A stretch of DNA of 64,000 bases from Bradyrhizobium sp. CER78 (GTDB lineage: Bacteria > Pseudomonadota > Alphaproteobacteria > Rhizobiales > Xanthobacteraceae): NCBI RefSeq assembly GCF_029846235.1, contig NZ_JARVWP010000021.1:87634-151633 (forward strand), read 5' to 3'. A program made the position numbers and the translations under genes. The notes under the pieces were generated by a model. It did no database searches. It had not been told where the DNA came from and was given only the letters and a program-made list of their open reading frames with translations. Position 1 is the stretch's first letter, and each line of letters begins with the position of its first letter. This document shows positions 1 through 8,717 of the stretch, piece by piece.

Positions 1-337
1 ACGATCGGCGGCAATGCAGCTGCGGTAAAGCTATTCTGAATGTTTTGGGTCATGTCGGTTTGACCTTGCGGTTGATCGAAGGCGCGATGGCGCCGGCGCG
101 CGAATGCTTCGCGCGACACGGCGGGACGAATGATTTGATGGCGTTATGAGTCGACGACGTCGAGAATCCGGACGGCGTGCGATCGCCGGCCGGCTAAGTG
201 CCTGCGTGCAGACGTCCGGCGCGCAAGCCGAGGCGCGCAATGCGGGTGTCGATGCTCAACATGTCGATCATGGCACCATCAACATAGCCGCTGGCGACGC
301 CGCATCCATTGCGGCGAAAGCGCGCACGCGCCGCGCG
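1..337. other. No convincing gene at left edge
   Basis: I see no supportable gene here. One forward frame is open from the window edge to a stop near position 148, but its translation resembles no family I know. The longer frames on both strands look like shadows created by high GC content. The chromate transporter gene transcribed leftwards ends at 338, so this stretch is its 3' flank. Confidence 0.5.
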
Positions 338-868
338 TCAGGGCTGACCGATGCCGGTGAGCCCGAGCACTGCACCGGCGGCAAGCGCGAGAAGCGGATG
401 GATGCGGGTCGTGGTGGTGGCGATCGCGACGCCGGCCGCGATCAGGATGGTGCCCCAGCTCGAGACGGAAGCATGGGTGATGACGATGGCGCTGGCGGCG
501 ACGAGGCCGGCAGTGACAGGGACCAGCCCGGCCTGCACGGTCTTCCGCCACGGCCGGTCCTTGAAGCGTTCCCAGAGCCGCAGCGCGAAGCCTGTGACGA
601 GCGACGACGGCCCGAACTTGGCGAGCGAGGTCACCAGCACGCCGGAGAAGCCGGCGACATGCCAGCCGACCAGCGGGACCACCATCATGTTCGGCCCGGG
701 TGCGGCCTGCGCCAGCGCGAACAGCGCGCCGAATTCCTGCGCCGTCATCCAGTGATGGATGTCGACCACCTGGCGCTGCATCTCCGGCAGGATGGTGTTG
801 CCGCCGCCGAAGGCGAGCAGCGAGAGCTCGGCGAAGATCAGCGCGAGCGTGACGAGGGTTGCAGTCAT
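338..868 (-). CDS. Chromate transporter, short CHR subunit
   Basis: This 176-residue membrane protein has the CHR-domain layout: an N-terminal FGGGNTILPEMQRQ segment, a PGPNMM motif about residue 57, then several hydrophobic helices. Short CHR proteins are encoded as pairs whose products together correspond to the two halves of long ChrA, an inner-membrane chromate exporter. The start overlaps the stop of the upstream gene (865-1431, same strand) by 4 bases, so the two are translationally coupled. The family is clear from sequence. Chromate as substrate is inferred from the family, since some CHR pairs have no proven role. Confidence 0.88.
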   Translation of the reverse strand: MTATLVTLALIFAELSLLAFGGGNTILPEMQRQVVDIHHWMTAQEFGALFALAQAAPGPNMMVVPLVGWHVAGFSGVLVTSLAKFGPSSLVTGFALRLWERFKDRPWRKTVQAGLVPVTAGLVAASAIVITHASVSSWGTILIAAGVAIATTTTRIHPLLALAAGAVLGLTGIGQP

Positions 869-1431
869 GATGCCTGCCTCGCGCGCAAGAAGATGCTGAG
901 CGGCGCCAGCGTCAACAGTGTCGGCAGCAGCGGCAGCCGGAACACCGCGATCGCCAGCACGCAGAGCGCGCCGATCAACAGGCCGAGCACATCGCGGCGC
1001 AACGGCCAGGCGATCTTGATCGCAGTGGAGATCAGGAGCCCGGCGGCGGCGGCAGCCAGACCGCCGAACAGATGACGCACCACCGGATCGTTGGCGAATT
1101 GGCTGTAGATCACGCCGAGCCCGATCACGACGGCAGTCGGCACCGCGATCAGGCCGAGGATCGAAGCCAGCGCGCCGGGAATGCCGCGAAACTTCAGCCC
1201 GACCGCGACCGACATGTTGATGATGTTGCCGCCGGGCAGGAACTGGCAGAGCCCGAGCAGGTCGGTGAACTCGGCACTGGAGAGCCAGCCACGCTTCTCC
1301 ACCATCATGTGGCGCGCCAGCGGCAGCACGCCGCCGAAGCCGGTCAGTCCGAGGATGAAGAAGCCCGTGAACAACTCGCCGACATCAGGTGCGACATGCT
1401 TGGTGGTCTGTGCGGCGGGTATGGCGTCCAT
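865..1431 (-). CDS. Chromate transporter, short CHR subunit
   Basis: This 188-residue protein is the first gene of the CHR pair. After a short hydrophilic N-terminus it has GFGGVLPLARHMM and, near residue 66, the FLPGGN segment that corresponds to the PGP region of CHR domains. Several membrane helices follow. It is the partner half of the product of 338-868, and the genes overlap by 4 bases. A LysR regulator is transcribed away from it, with about 100 bases between them holding a palindrome that fits a LysR site. Function is inferred from the paired short-CHR arrangement. Confidence 0.88.
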   Translation of the reverse strand: MDAIPAAQTTKHVAPDVGELFTGFFILGLTGFGGVLPLARHMMVEKRGWLSSAEFTDLLGLCQFLPGGNIINMSVAVGLKFRGIPGALASILGLIAVPTAVVIGLGVIYSQFANDPVVRHLFGGLAAAAAGLLISTAIKIAWPLRRDVLGLLIGALCVLAIAVFRLPLLPTLLTLAPLSIFLRARQAS

Positions 1432-1490
1432 CGGCGGAGCGGCTCCGGTTCGTTCGTTCTTGAACCGAGTCTAGTTGGCCGCGTGCCAAA

Positions 1491-1507
1491 TATCCAATAT
1501 ATGGATA
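1491..1507. promoter_or_regulatory. LysR-type operator candidate
   Basis: Perfect inverted repeat TATCCA-N5-TGGATA in the divergent region between the chromate transporter pair and the LysR gene. It contains a T-N11-A core (T at 1493, A at 1505), the usual LysR half-site pattern. It lies 25 bases before the LysR start and about 60 bases from the transporter start, so one site could serve both genes. Binding is inferred. Confidence 0.6.
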
Positions 1508-1531
1508 AAGGAATTTTCATACCTATTGCAT

Positions 1532-2461
1532 ATGGATCGCCTGATGATCGAGCTGCGCCATCTCCGCTATGCCGTCGCGGTCGCCGAGGAAGGCCATATC
1601 ACCCGCGCCGCCGCGCGGCTCGGCATCCAGCAGCCGCCGCTGAGCCAGCAGATCCGCGCGCTGGAAGCTGCGATCGGCGCGCCGCTGTTCCGCCGCCAGC
1701 CGCGCGGGGTCGAACTGACAGCCGCCGGCCGCGCCTTCGTCGGCAAGGCGCGCGCGATCCTGCGCGACACTGAGCTTGCCGTGGAAGCCGCGCGGCGCGC
1801 CAGCCGCGGCCAGGAAGGCCAGCTCGCCATCGGCTTCACCTCTTCGGCCGCGTTCCATCCCTTCGTCACCGGCGTGATGCGCGAGATGCGCGAGCATGCG
1901 CCGGCGATCAAATTGTCGCTGGAAGAGGCCTCGACCGGCGAGCTGATCGAAGCCGTCGAGGCTGATCGGCTCGATGCCGCGTTCGTGCGCTCGCCGAGCG
2001 AGCGGCTGGAGAATCTCACCATCATGCATCTGCTCGACGAGGAGATGCTGGTCGCGCTGCCCGATCATCATCCGCGCGCCCGCAAGGACACGCGCCGGCG
2101 GATTTCGCTGGCCTCGCTCGCCGACGAGTCGCTGATCCTCTACCGCCGCCCGACCGGGCCGGGCCTCTACGACAGCATCATCGCCGCCTGCCGCGCGGCG
2201 GGCTTCAGCCCGAAAGTGGCGCAGGAGGCGACGCGGATGGTGTCGACGCTGAGCCTCGTTGCCGCAGGGCTCGGCATCTCGATCGTGCCGGAATCGATGG
2301 CACGGCTGGAGACCGCGGGCGTCTCCTATCTCCGCCTCGACCGCGCCACAGGCCTGGTCGCGCCGCTCGCACTGGCGCGCAAGAAGGGCCCCGCCGGCGG
2401 CACGCTCGGCCGCCTGCTCGGCATCGTGACGCGGCGGGTGAAGGACGGCGCAGGCGTTTGA
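1532..2461 (+). CDS. LysR-family transcriptional regulator
   Basis: This 309-residue protein has an N-terminal winged HTH (residues 6-65, with AARLGIQQPPLSQQIRALE as the recognition region) and a C-terminal periplasmic-binding-like effector domain. I chose ATG 1532, which starts MDRLMIELRHLRY. ATG 1544 is also possible, and neither has a strong ribosome binding site. It is divergent from the chromate transporter pair and is probably its regulator. The effector domain resembles the CatR/BenM-type group in general layout, but I cannot name the ligand. Confidence 0.9.
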   Translation: MDRLMIELRHLRYAVAVAEEGHITRAAARLGIQQPPLSQQIRALEAAIGAPLFRRQPRGVELTAAGRAFVGKARAILRDTELAVEAARRASRGQEGQLAIGFTSSAAFHPFVTGVMREMREHAPAIKLSLEEASTGELIEAVEADRLDAAFVRSPSERLENLTIMHLLDEEMLVALPDHHPRARKDTRRRISLASLADESLILYRRPTGPGLYDSIIAACRAAGFSPKVAQEATRMVSTLSLVAAGLGISIVPESMARLETAGVSYLRLDRATGLVAPLALARKKGPAGGTLGRLLGIVTRRVKDGAGV

Positions 2462-2618
2462 CGCCGGCCGGCAGCGACGTGCCGCCAGAGTGGCGCGGAA
2501 TGTGGGGAGTTTGGCGAACCCTCGCGTCCGGGCACGTCTAGATAGCTCTCATCGAACCTGGTTGCTCGCATCGATGGCCGGCAGGGGGTTTCAACCAACA
2601 CAGTGAGAGGCAGTTCCA

Positions 2619-3167
2619 ATGACACGTTTTCCTGTCCATACGCTCGACACCGCCCCTGAAACATCGAAACCTTCCTTGCGCGACGCCGAGGCGCGGTTCG
2701 GCATGATCCCCAACCTCGCAGCGGCGATGGCGACGTCACCTGTGCTGATCCAGAGCTTCATCGGCATCTTCGACAAGGTTCATGGCGGCAGCTTCTCCGA
2801 GCAGCAGATCCAGACCGTGCTGCTCACCGACGCGGTGACCAATCGCTGCACCTGGGCGGTCGCGCTGCATTCCGCGCTCGCATTGCAGGCGGGCCTCGAT
2901 GCGGCCGATGTCGACGCGATGCGGGCCGGCCGTTCGCCCGCGAACAAGCAGCTCGGCGCGCTCTCGACCTTGGCGCGGACGTTGATCGAGAAGCGCGGGC
3001 GGCTCGACGAGCAGGACACGGAGCAGTTCCTGGCGGCCGGGTTCGGCAAGGAATTGCTGCTCGAAGTGATCACCATCGTGGCGGCGTCGACCATCACCAA
3101 CTACACCGGCAGCGTGACCAACCCGCCGCTGGAAGCGGGCTTGCAGGCGCATGCCTGGAATGGCTGA
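2619..3167 (+). CDS. Carboxymuconolactone decarboxylase / AhpD-like protein
   Basis: This 182-residue, all-helical protein belongs to the AhpD / carboxymuconolactone decarboxylase superfamily. The usual CxxC...H active site of AhpD peroxidases appears here as NRCTWAVALH near residues 70-77: the first Cys and the His are kept, but the second Cys is Ala. Classical thiol-disulfide peroxidase activity is therefore doubtful. The ATG follows GAGAGGCAG. It stands alone between the LysR gene and the convergent AraC-type regulator. Confidence 0.8.
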   Translation: MTRFPVHTLDTAPETSKPSLRDAEARFGMIPNLAAAMATSPVLIQSFIGIFDKVHGGSFSEQQIQTVLLTDAVTNRCTWAVALHSALALQAGLDAADVDAMRAGRSPANKQLGALSTLARTLIEKRGRLDEQDTEQFLAAGFGKELLLEVITIVAASTITNYTGSVTNPPLEAGLQAHAWNG

Positions 3168-3213
3168 GTATCAAACACTGCGCGCCGACCATCGGCCGGC
3201 GTGCGCTTCCCTT

Positions 3214-4209
3214 CTATCCAGCAAACCTGGCGCGGTAGTCCTGCGGCGTGGTCGCGAGCAAGCGCAGGAAGCTGCGGCGCATGGTCTCCTCGGAGCCGAA
3301 GCCGCAGCGTTGGGCGATGCGCTTGATCGGCAGCCGCGTCTCCGACAGCAGATGCCGGGCGCCCTCGACCCGCAGCCGCTCGATCGCGCGAGCCGGCGTC
3401 AACCCGGTCGCCTCGGCGTAGTGTCGGCTGAAGCTGCGCTCGCTCATGCCGGCCTGTTGCGCCAGCGTCGGCAGCGAGAGGTCGTCGGCCAAATGGTTGC
3501 CGATCCAGTCATGCAGCGCGCTGAACCTGTCGTCGGCGGTCTGCAACGACAGCACTTCGCTGAACTGCGCCTGCCCGCCCGGGCGCTTGAGAAACACCAC
3601 GAGATAGCGGGCGACGGCAAGCGCTGTCGCGCGGCCGAGATCGTCCTCGACCAGTGCCAATGCGAGATCGATGCCCGATGTGACGCCGGCCGATGTCCAG
3701 AACGTGCCGTCGCGCACGAAGATCGGATCTGACTCGACGCGGACCTCGGGAAAGCGCGCGGCGAGCTCTTCCCAAAATCCCCAATGCGTCACCGCGCGAC
3801 GGCCGTCGAGCGCGCCTGACGCGGCGAGCAGGAACGCGCCGGTGCAGACCGATGCGGTGCGGCGTGCATCTCCCGCGCGTCTGCGCACCCAGTCGACCAG
3901 GATGTCGTCGGCCGCCGCGGCGTTGACGCCGTCGCCGCCCGGAATGATCAGCGTGTCGACCGCACTGCCGATGGCCGGCAATGGATTAACCGCGAGCCCG
4001 ACGCCGGCCGACGCCTGGACCATGCGGCCGTCCTTGGCGACGACGTGGACTTCGTAAGGCTCCGCGTTGCCGGCCTTGGCCATCATTGCGTTGGCGGACG
4101 CGAACACCTGCAGAGGTCCGGTCACATCGAGCAACTGCACCGCCGGATAAGCCAGCACCTCGATCAGGCGACGGTCTTTTGGCGGAGAATGTGGGGGCTT
4201 TGGCGTCAT
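3214..4209 (-). CDS. GlxA-type AraC regulator with DJ-1/PfpI domain
   Basis: This protein has an N-terminal class-I glutamine-amidotransferase-like (DJ-1/PfpI) domain, with the nucleophile-elbow sequence SVCTGAFLLA and THWGFW after it. The C-terminal ~100 residues form an AraC double HTH (LSLPTLAQQAGMSERSFSRH, then IAQRCGFGSEETMRRSF). This is the GlxA/FtrA architecture, in which the amidotransferase-like domain senses a ligand. I start it at ATG 4209 (331 residues); starts at 4245 or 4263 are open, but no start has a clear ribosome binding site. It is head to head with another DJ-1/PfpI gene at 4263. Confidence 0.87.
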   Translation of the reverse strand: MTPKPPHSPPKDRRLIEVLAYPAVQLLDVTGPLQVFASANAMMAKAGNAEPYEVHVVAKDGRMVQASAGVGLAVNPLPAIGSAVDTLIIPGGDGVNAAAADDILVDWVRRRAGDARRTASVCTGAFLLAASGALDGRRAVTHWGFWEELAARFPEVRVESDPIFVRDGTFWTSAGVTSGIDLALALVEDDLGRATALAVARYLVVFLKRPGGQAQFSEVLSLQTADDRFSALHDWIGNHLADDLSLPTLAQQAGMSERSFSRHYAEATGLTPARAIERLRVEGARHLLSETRLPIKRIAQRCGFGSEETMRRSFLRLLATTPQDYRARFAG

Positions 4210-4262
4210 CGCGGAAACGTGCCGCGCTAGATGTGCTTTGTCCATAGCGCAAGGAGAGCCCA

Positions 4263-4988
4263 ATGATTGCTCATGATGTCCACTTACGGATCGGGTCGTT
4301 GCTGTTCGAAGGTGTCGATCAAATCGATTTGACCGGTCCGTTCGAGGTGCTGTCGCGGATTCCGAATTCGACCTACCGCATCTACGCCAGGACGATGGAA
4401 CCGGTGCGCGACCTCAAGGGATTGCGGCTGACGCCGGATGCGACGCTCGCCGATGCGCCGCCGCTTGATGTGCTGCATGTGCCCGGCGGCTTCGGTCAGG
4501 AAGCCGTGATGGAGGACGCGGAGGTGCTCGGCTGGATCCGCGAGCAGGCGGCAGGGGCCTGCCACATCTTCTCGGTCTGCACCGGCGCGCTGCTGTGCGG
4601 CGCGGCCGGCCTGTTGAGGGGACGCAGGGCGACGACGCATTGGGCCTCGTTCCATCTGCTGCCGTACTTCGGTGCTACGCCCGTCAATGCGCGCGTGGTG
4701 GTCGACGGAAGCTTTGTCTTTGCCGCCGGGGTCACCGCAGGCATCGATGGCGCATTGCGGCTCGCGGCGGAATTGCGCGGCGATGATGCCGCGCGGGTGA
4801 TCCAGCTCTACATGGCCTATGCGCCGGAGCCGCCCTTCAACAGCGGCACGCCCGAAACCGCGCCGCCGGAGATCCTGCAGCAGACGCGGCACGCGACGCG
4901 TGCGATCACGGCGCAGCGGGAAGAGACCGCGCGCCGCGTGGCCGCGAGGCTCGGCGTTGTCGTGCCGGAACCCGAGCGCGCCGTTTAG
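4263..4988 (+). CDS. DJ-1/PfpI family protein, isonitrile-hydratase-like
   Basis: This 241-residue, single-domain DJ-1/PfpI protein has the nucleophile elbow SVCTGALLCGAAG (Cys about residue 106) followed by THWASF, as in isonitrile hydratase and related GATase1-like enzymes. The ATG at 4263 is preceded by AAGGAGAG, a strong ribosome binding site. It is divergent from the GlxA-type regulator, which shares the same fold at its N-terminus, so the regulator probably senses the substrate or product of this enzyme. The true reaction is unknown. Its stop overlaps the end of the convergent gene 4985-5464. Confidence 0.82.
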   Translation: MIAHDVHLRIGSLLFEGVDQIDLTGPFEVLSRIPNSTYRIYARTMEPVRDLKGLRLTPDATLADAPPLDVLHVPGGFGQEAVMEDAEVLGWIREQAAGACHIFSVCTGALLCGAAGLLRGRRATTHWASFHLLPYFGATPVNARVVVDGSFVFAAGVTAGIDGALRLAAELRGDDAARVIQLYMAYAPEPPFNSGTPETAPPEILQQTRHATRAITAQREETARRVAARLGVVVPEPERAV

Positions 4989-5464
4989 TTGCCCGGCTCG
5001 AAGCTGCAGTCGGCGCCGCCGCCGGCCTTGTCCTTGATCACCTTGGGATCGAGTGTGCAGGACAGTTTCGACAGCGCCTCGTAGATCGTTCCGGCGGCGC
5101 CGTCGCCGGGCACGCCGGCGAGCGCCACGGTGGCGTAGATCGCGTTGGCTTCGCGTCCCCTCACGGTGTAGGTCCTGCTGCCGAAAGTCAGCGCGCAGGA
5201 ACGCGAGGTGATGTCGACATTGCTGGCGCGGCAGACGACCTTGTCCGCGGCGACGGTGATCTTCCTGGCGATGTGGACATCGCTGTCGCCGTTGAAGAAC
5301 GCGGCGACGGCCTTCTTCTCCTTGGCCGGCAGCGAGGAATAGGGCGCCACCACACCGGCCAGCGCCAGCGCGACCGAGCCGGACGTGGTCGCAGGCGCGG
5401 CCCATGCGGCTGACGAGGCCAGCGGCAACGAACATGCGAAGATCATCAGTCGGCCCAGTCTCAT
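4985..5464 (-). CDS. Exported hypothetical protein
   Basis: This 159-residue protein has a typical signal peptide (MRLGRLMIFACSLPLASSAAWA, predicted cleavage after AWA at about residue 22). The mature part has paired cysteines (VVCRASNVD, RSCALTFGS, LSCTLDPKV, DCSFEP), which suggests disulfides in the periplasm. I do not recognise the family. It overlaps the convergent DJ-1 gene by a few bases at the stop codons. Upstream is the amidohydrolase cluster on the opposite strand. Confidence 0.72.
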   Translation of the reverse strand: MRLGRLMIFACSLPLASSAAWAAPATTSGSVALALAGVVAPYSSLPAKEKKAVAAFFNGDSDVHIARKITVAADKVVCRASNVDITSRSCALTFGSRTYTVRGREANAIYATVALAGVPGDGAAGTIYEALSKLSCTLDPKVIKDKAGGGADCSFEPGN

Positions 5465-5699
5465 TCCCGTCTCCTGTGTGGCGCTTTCCGCGGCGCGGAA
5501 TCGCTAGCACGTCTCGCAGCTTCAATAGGTGACGTCCTTCACATGCCATCCCGCAACTTCGCGTGAGAGGCGGTGCGCGTTGATGGCAGGGCGGCCCCGC
5601 GTGGATCGGCTTGCGCGAACGCGCCATCGGCGTCACAGTCCCCTCTGCGGCAGCGATGCCGCCAACAATGATGACAAGAAGATCCATTCGAGGAACGCC

Positions 5700-6764
5700 A
5701 TGGCGGCCACGCGCATCGACTGCGACATCCATCCCGCGGTGGGGGGAACGCGCACCACGCTGCTGCCCTATCTGAGCGATCACTGGAAGGAACAAGTGGT
5801 CAGCCGCGCCATCGACGGGCTCGACCTCAATTCCTATCCGCCGTCGATGCCGCTGTCCGGCCGTGCCGACTGGCGGCCGGCCGATGGCAGCAAGCCGGGC
5901 AGCGACCTTGCCATGGTGCAGCGCGGCGCGTTCGACCAGCTCGGCGCCAGCCACGCGATCTGCAACGTCGTTTATGGCGCGCAGGCGGTGTTCGATTCCT
6001 ACATGGCGGCGGACTTCTGCCGGGCGATCAACGACTGGATCGCGGCCGAGTGGCTTGCGAAGGACACGCGGCTGCGCGCCTCGATCGTGGTGCCGATCCA
6101 GGCGCCGGATCTCGCGGTGGAGGAGATCGAGCGCCGCGCCGGTGACAACCGCTTCGTCTCGGTGCTGGTGCCGTCGCAAAACGAGACGCTGCTCGGCCGG
6201 CGCCACTATTGGCCGATCTATCAGGCCGCTGAGAAATACAAGCTGCCGATCGCGATCCACGCCGGCAGCGCCTACCGCGGCGCGCCGAGCTCGATCGGCT
6301 GGCCGTCCTACCGCTACGAATATTATCTCGCCGAAGCGCAGGCGTTCCAGGCGCAGACGCTAAGCCTGATCTATGAGGGCGTGTTCGGAAAGTATCCCGG
6401 ATTGACCGTGGTGCTGATGGAATCGGGCGTCAGCTGGCTGCCGGCCTTCATGTGGCGCGCCAACAAGACCTGGCGCGGCGTGCGCGTCGAGGTGCCGTGG
6501 GTCGAGCGCGAGCCGGCCGCGATCATCCGCGAGCATTTCCGCGTCACCATGCAGCCGTTCGATGCGCCGATGGATGCAACAAGCGTTGCCGACATCATCG
6601 ACCAGATCGGCTCCGACAAGATGTTCCTGTTCGCGTCCGACTATCCGCACTGGCAGTTCGACGGAGACGATCCGATCCCGCCGCATCTGCCCAAGAGCCT
6701 GGTCAAGCGGATGAGCGAGGACAACCCGATTGAAACGTTCCCGCGTCTGAAGCTGAATTCGTAG
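5700..6764 (+). CDS. Amidohydrolase family protein (ACMSD-like)
   Basis: This 354-residue protein is of the amidohydrolase-2 (ACMSD-like) TIM-barrel family. The N-terminal metal motif is DCDIHP, a conserved IHAGS-type His lies in the middle, and the C-terminal metal Asp is in FASDYPHW. The ATG at 5700 has GAGGA 6 bases upstream and starts just before the first motif; upstream in-frame ATGs only add unconserved sequence. Such proteins decarboxylate or hydrolyse ring-cleavage products. A paralog follows at 6839, then Rieske, GST and reductase genes, so a role in degrading an aromatic or similar compound is inferred. Confidence 0.87.
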   Translation: MAATRIDCDIHPAVGGTRTTLLPYLSDHWKEQVVSRAIDGLDLNSYPPSMPLSGRADWRPADGSKPGSDLAMVQRGAFDQLGASHAICNVVYGAQAVFDSYMAADFCRAINDWIAAEWLAKDTRLRASIVVPIQAPDLAVEEIERRAGDNRFVSVLVPSQNETLLGRRHYWPIYQAAEKYKLPIAIHAGSAYRGAPSSIGWPSYRYEYYLAEAQAFQAQTLSLIYEGVFGKYPGLTVVLMESGVSWLPAFMWRANKTWRGVRVEVPWVEREPAAIIREHFRVTMQPFDAPMDATSVADIIDQIGSDKMFLFASDYPHWQFDGDDPIPPHLPKSLVKRMSEDNPIETFPRLKLNS

Positions 6765-6769
6765 TTCGC

Positions 6770-6818
6770 GCGCATGATCCGGAAAAGTGGGAACCGGTTT
6801 TCCGACGAGATCATGCGC
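6770..6818. repeat. Palindromic repeat, GCGCATGATC family
   Basis: The 10-base arms GCGCATGATC (6770-6779) and GATCATGCGC (6809-6818) enclose an imperfect inner part with GGAAAAGTGGGAACCGG. A diverged copy of the same element lies at 42387-42431. It sits between the two amidohydrolase genes and can form a long hairpin, which may attenuate or stabilise the transcript. Confidence 0.85.
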
Positions 6819-6838
6819 CAAACAAAATGGAGGATCGC

Positions 6839-7951
6839 ATGAGTGACGTCATCGACCGCCCGATGCTCGACCAGGAGACGACCGCGGCGACGCGGCTCAG
6901 GATCATCGATTGCGATATCCACCCGAGCATCCATTCGCACAGCGACCTCAACGAATTCCTGCCGAAGCGCTGGCAGCAGCATTTGAAGGAATACGGCAGC
7001 CATCTGCGCACGCCCTATATCGGCACCACGCCGTATCCGCGCTCCTCGCCCCTGATCGCGCGGCGCGATGCCTGGCCGCCGACCGGCGGCGTGCCCGGCT
7101 CCGATCTCGATTTCATGCGCAAGCAGCATCTCGATCCATTCGACGTCGAGTTCGGCATTTTGCAGGTGCTCGACCTCTTCATCTTCTCGCAGCAGAACCT
7201 GGAATTCGGCGCAGCGATCCAGCGCGCCATCAACGACTGGCAGCTGGCGTTCTGGGCGCATCGCGATCCCAGGCTGAAGGCTTCGATCCTGGTCGGGCAG
7301 GACGGCAGTGACCTCGGCCTTGCCGAGATCGAGCGTTGCGCCAAATCAGGCGAATACATCCAGATCAACGTCTCGCCGCGCGCCAACGAGCCGCTCGGCC
7401 GCCGCCGCTACTGGCCGATCTATGAGCGCGCGCAGGAGCTCGATCTGCCGCTCGGCATCCATGTCGGCGGCTATGGCGGGCACGCGCCGACCGGCGGCGG
7501 CTGGCCGTCCTATTACTGCGAGGAGCATCAGTCGAACGCGCACACGGTGGCCTCGAACCTCACGAGCCTCGTGCTGGAAGGCGTGCCCGAGCGCTTCCCG
7601 AAACTGAAGATCGTGTTCATCGAGGGCGGCTTCGGCTGGATTCCCGCAACGATGTGGCGGATGGACCAGCATTTCGAGCGCTTCCGCAGCGAGGTGCCGC
7701 ATCTGAAGCGCAAGCCGAGCGAGTACGTGAAGCAGAATTTCTGGTTCACCACCCAGCCGATCGACGAGCCCGATGAAGCCAAGCATCTGCGTCAGCTGAT
7801 CGAATGGGTCGGCATCGACCGGCTATTGTTCTCGTCGGACTATCCGCATTGGGACTACGACGACGCGCGCTACGCCTTCAAGACGCTGCTGACTGACGCC
7901 GAGCGGCGCAAGATATTCAACAGCAATGCCCGCGCGGTTTACAAGTTCTAG
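6839..7951 (+). CDS. Amidohydrolase family protein (ACMSD-like), paralog
   Basis: This 370-residue paralog of the product of 5700-6764 has the same landmarks: DCDIHPS near the N-terminus, GIHVGG in the middle, and FSSDYPHWDYDD near the C-terminus. GGAGGA directly precedes ATG 6839; an in-frame ATG at 6827 lies in front of that site and is less likely. Tandem paralogs with full metal motifs could be two enzymes of one pathway or partners in one complex. The substrate is unknown. Confidence 0.88.
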   Translation: MSDVIDRPMLDQETTAATRLRIIDCDIHPSIHSHSDLNEFLPKRWQQHLKEYGSHLRTPYIGTTPYPRSSPLIARRDAWPPTGGVPGSDLDFMRKQHLDPFDVEFGILQVLDLFIFSQQNLEFGAAIQRAINDWQLAFWAHRDPRLKASILVGQDGSDLGLAEIERCAKSGEYIQINVSPRANEPLGRRRYWPIYERAQELDLPLGIHVGGYGGHAPTGGGWPSYYCEEHQSNAHTVASNLTSLVLEGVPERFPKLKIVFIEGGFGWIPATMWRMDQHFERFRSEVPHLKRKPSEYVKQNFWFTTQPIDEPDEAKHLRQLIEWVGIDRLLFSSDYPHWDYDDARYAFKTLLTDAERRKIFNSNARAVYKF

Positions 7952-7991
7952 GAAGATGACGTTGCTTCCGATTCAGCCGCGGGCTCCACTT

Positions 7992-8138
7992 CACCTCGCC
8001 CCGCTTGCGGGGAGAGGTCGGATTGCATCGTTAGATGCAATCCGGGTGAGGGGGAGTCTCCGCAAGCACGACTATCTCCGAATGTGCGGAGACTGCCCCT
8101 CACCCCAACCCTCTCCCCGTAAAAACGGGGCGAGGGAG
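7992..8138. repeat. Paired palindromic repeat, CTCTCCCCGC family
   Basis: A composite element: CCCCGCTTGCGGGG, then a hairpin GATTGCATC-N4-GATGCAATC (8021-8042), then a second hairpin with arms GTCTCCGCA and TGCGGAGAC, then CTCACCCCAACCCTCTCCCC with an A-rich loop. The same design is seen inside the coding sequence at 57870-58000 and, in part, at 31661-31718 and 51741-51934. It separates the second amidohydrolase from the Rieske gene. Confidence 0.85.
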
Positions 8139-8173
8139 CGCACCGCCGTTGCGGTCGATACGCTAGGATTCCG

Positions 8174-8587
8174 ATGACCCGTCACATCGTCGCGCGCACC
8201 AGCGAGATTCCTGCCGGCGGCAACAAGGTGTTCGGCCTCGAGGGCCGCGACATCGTCGTGTTCCACGTCAATGGCGAGTTCTTCGCGCTGCTCAATCGTT
8301 GTCCGCATGAGGGCGCACCGCTGGAGAAGGCGGCCTGCGTGGCGCGCCTGACCTCGCCGGAGCCCGGCATCTACCAGCGCGACCGTGTCGGCGAGATGCT
8401 GCGCTGTCCGTGGCACGGCTGGGAATTCGACATGCGCAACGGCCAGTCCTGGTTCGACCCCAAGCGGTTCAGGATCCGCTCCTATCCGGTCGCGGTCGAA
8501 AGCGGCGCGGAGTTGCAGAAGGGGCCGTATGTCGCCGAGACGTTCCCGGTGCACATCGAGGACAATTACGTGATCGTCGAGGTTTGA
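8174..8587 (+). CDS. Rieske [2Fe-2S] protein
   Basis: This 137-residue, single-domain Rieske protein has both cluster motifs: RCPHEGAP (CxH) near residue 39 and RCPWHGWEF (CxxH) near residue 79. About 38 residues separate the Cys pairs, slightly long for a ferredoxin-type Rieske protein because of the insert LTSPEPGIYQRDRVGE. It has no catalytic oxygenase domain, so it acts as an electron carrier or as a small subunit. The reductase-ferredoxin fusion at 9397 is a plausible electron donor. Confidence 0.9.
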   Translation: MTRHIVARTSEIPAGGNKVFGLEGRDIVVFHVNGEFFALLNRCPHEGAPLEKAACVARLTSPEPGIYQRDRVGEMLRCPWHGWEFDMRNGQSWFDPKRFRIRSYPVAVESGAELQKGPYVAETFPVHIEDNYVIVEV

Positions 8588-8717
8588 CGGCGCGTCTCGT
8601 TGTTGCGATTATTGCAATAATGAAGTTCCGTCGACGCTAATTATAATAGCGGCTGCAATGGACCATCTTGAGGTCGCGGTCGGGAATGGTCCCGTCCACG
8701 ACATCAGGAACGGCACC

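Noticed and set aside
146..1075. Forward open frame of 309 codons at the left edge
   Set aside because: Antisense to the CHR transporter pair; Arg/Asp/Gly-rich with no domain.
4284..6260. Leftward open frame of 658 codons
   Set aside because: It runs antisense across the DJ-1 and first amidohydrolase genes and has no recognisable domain.
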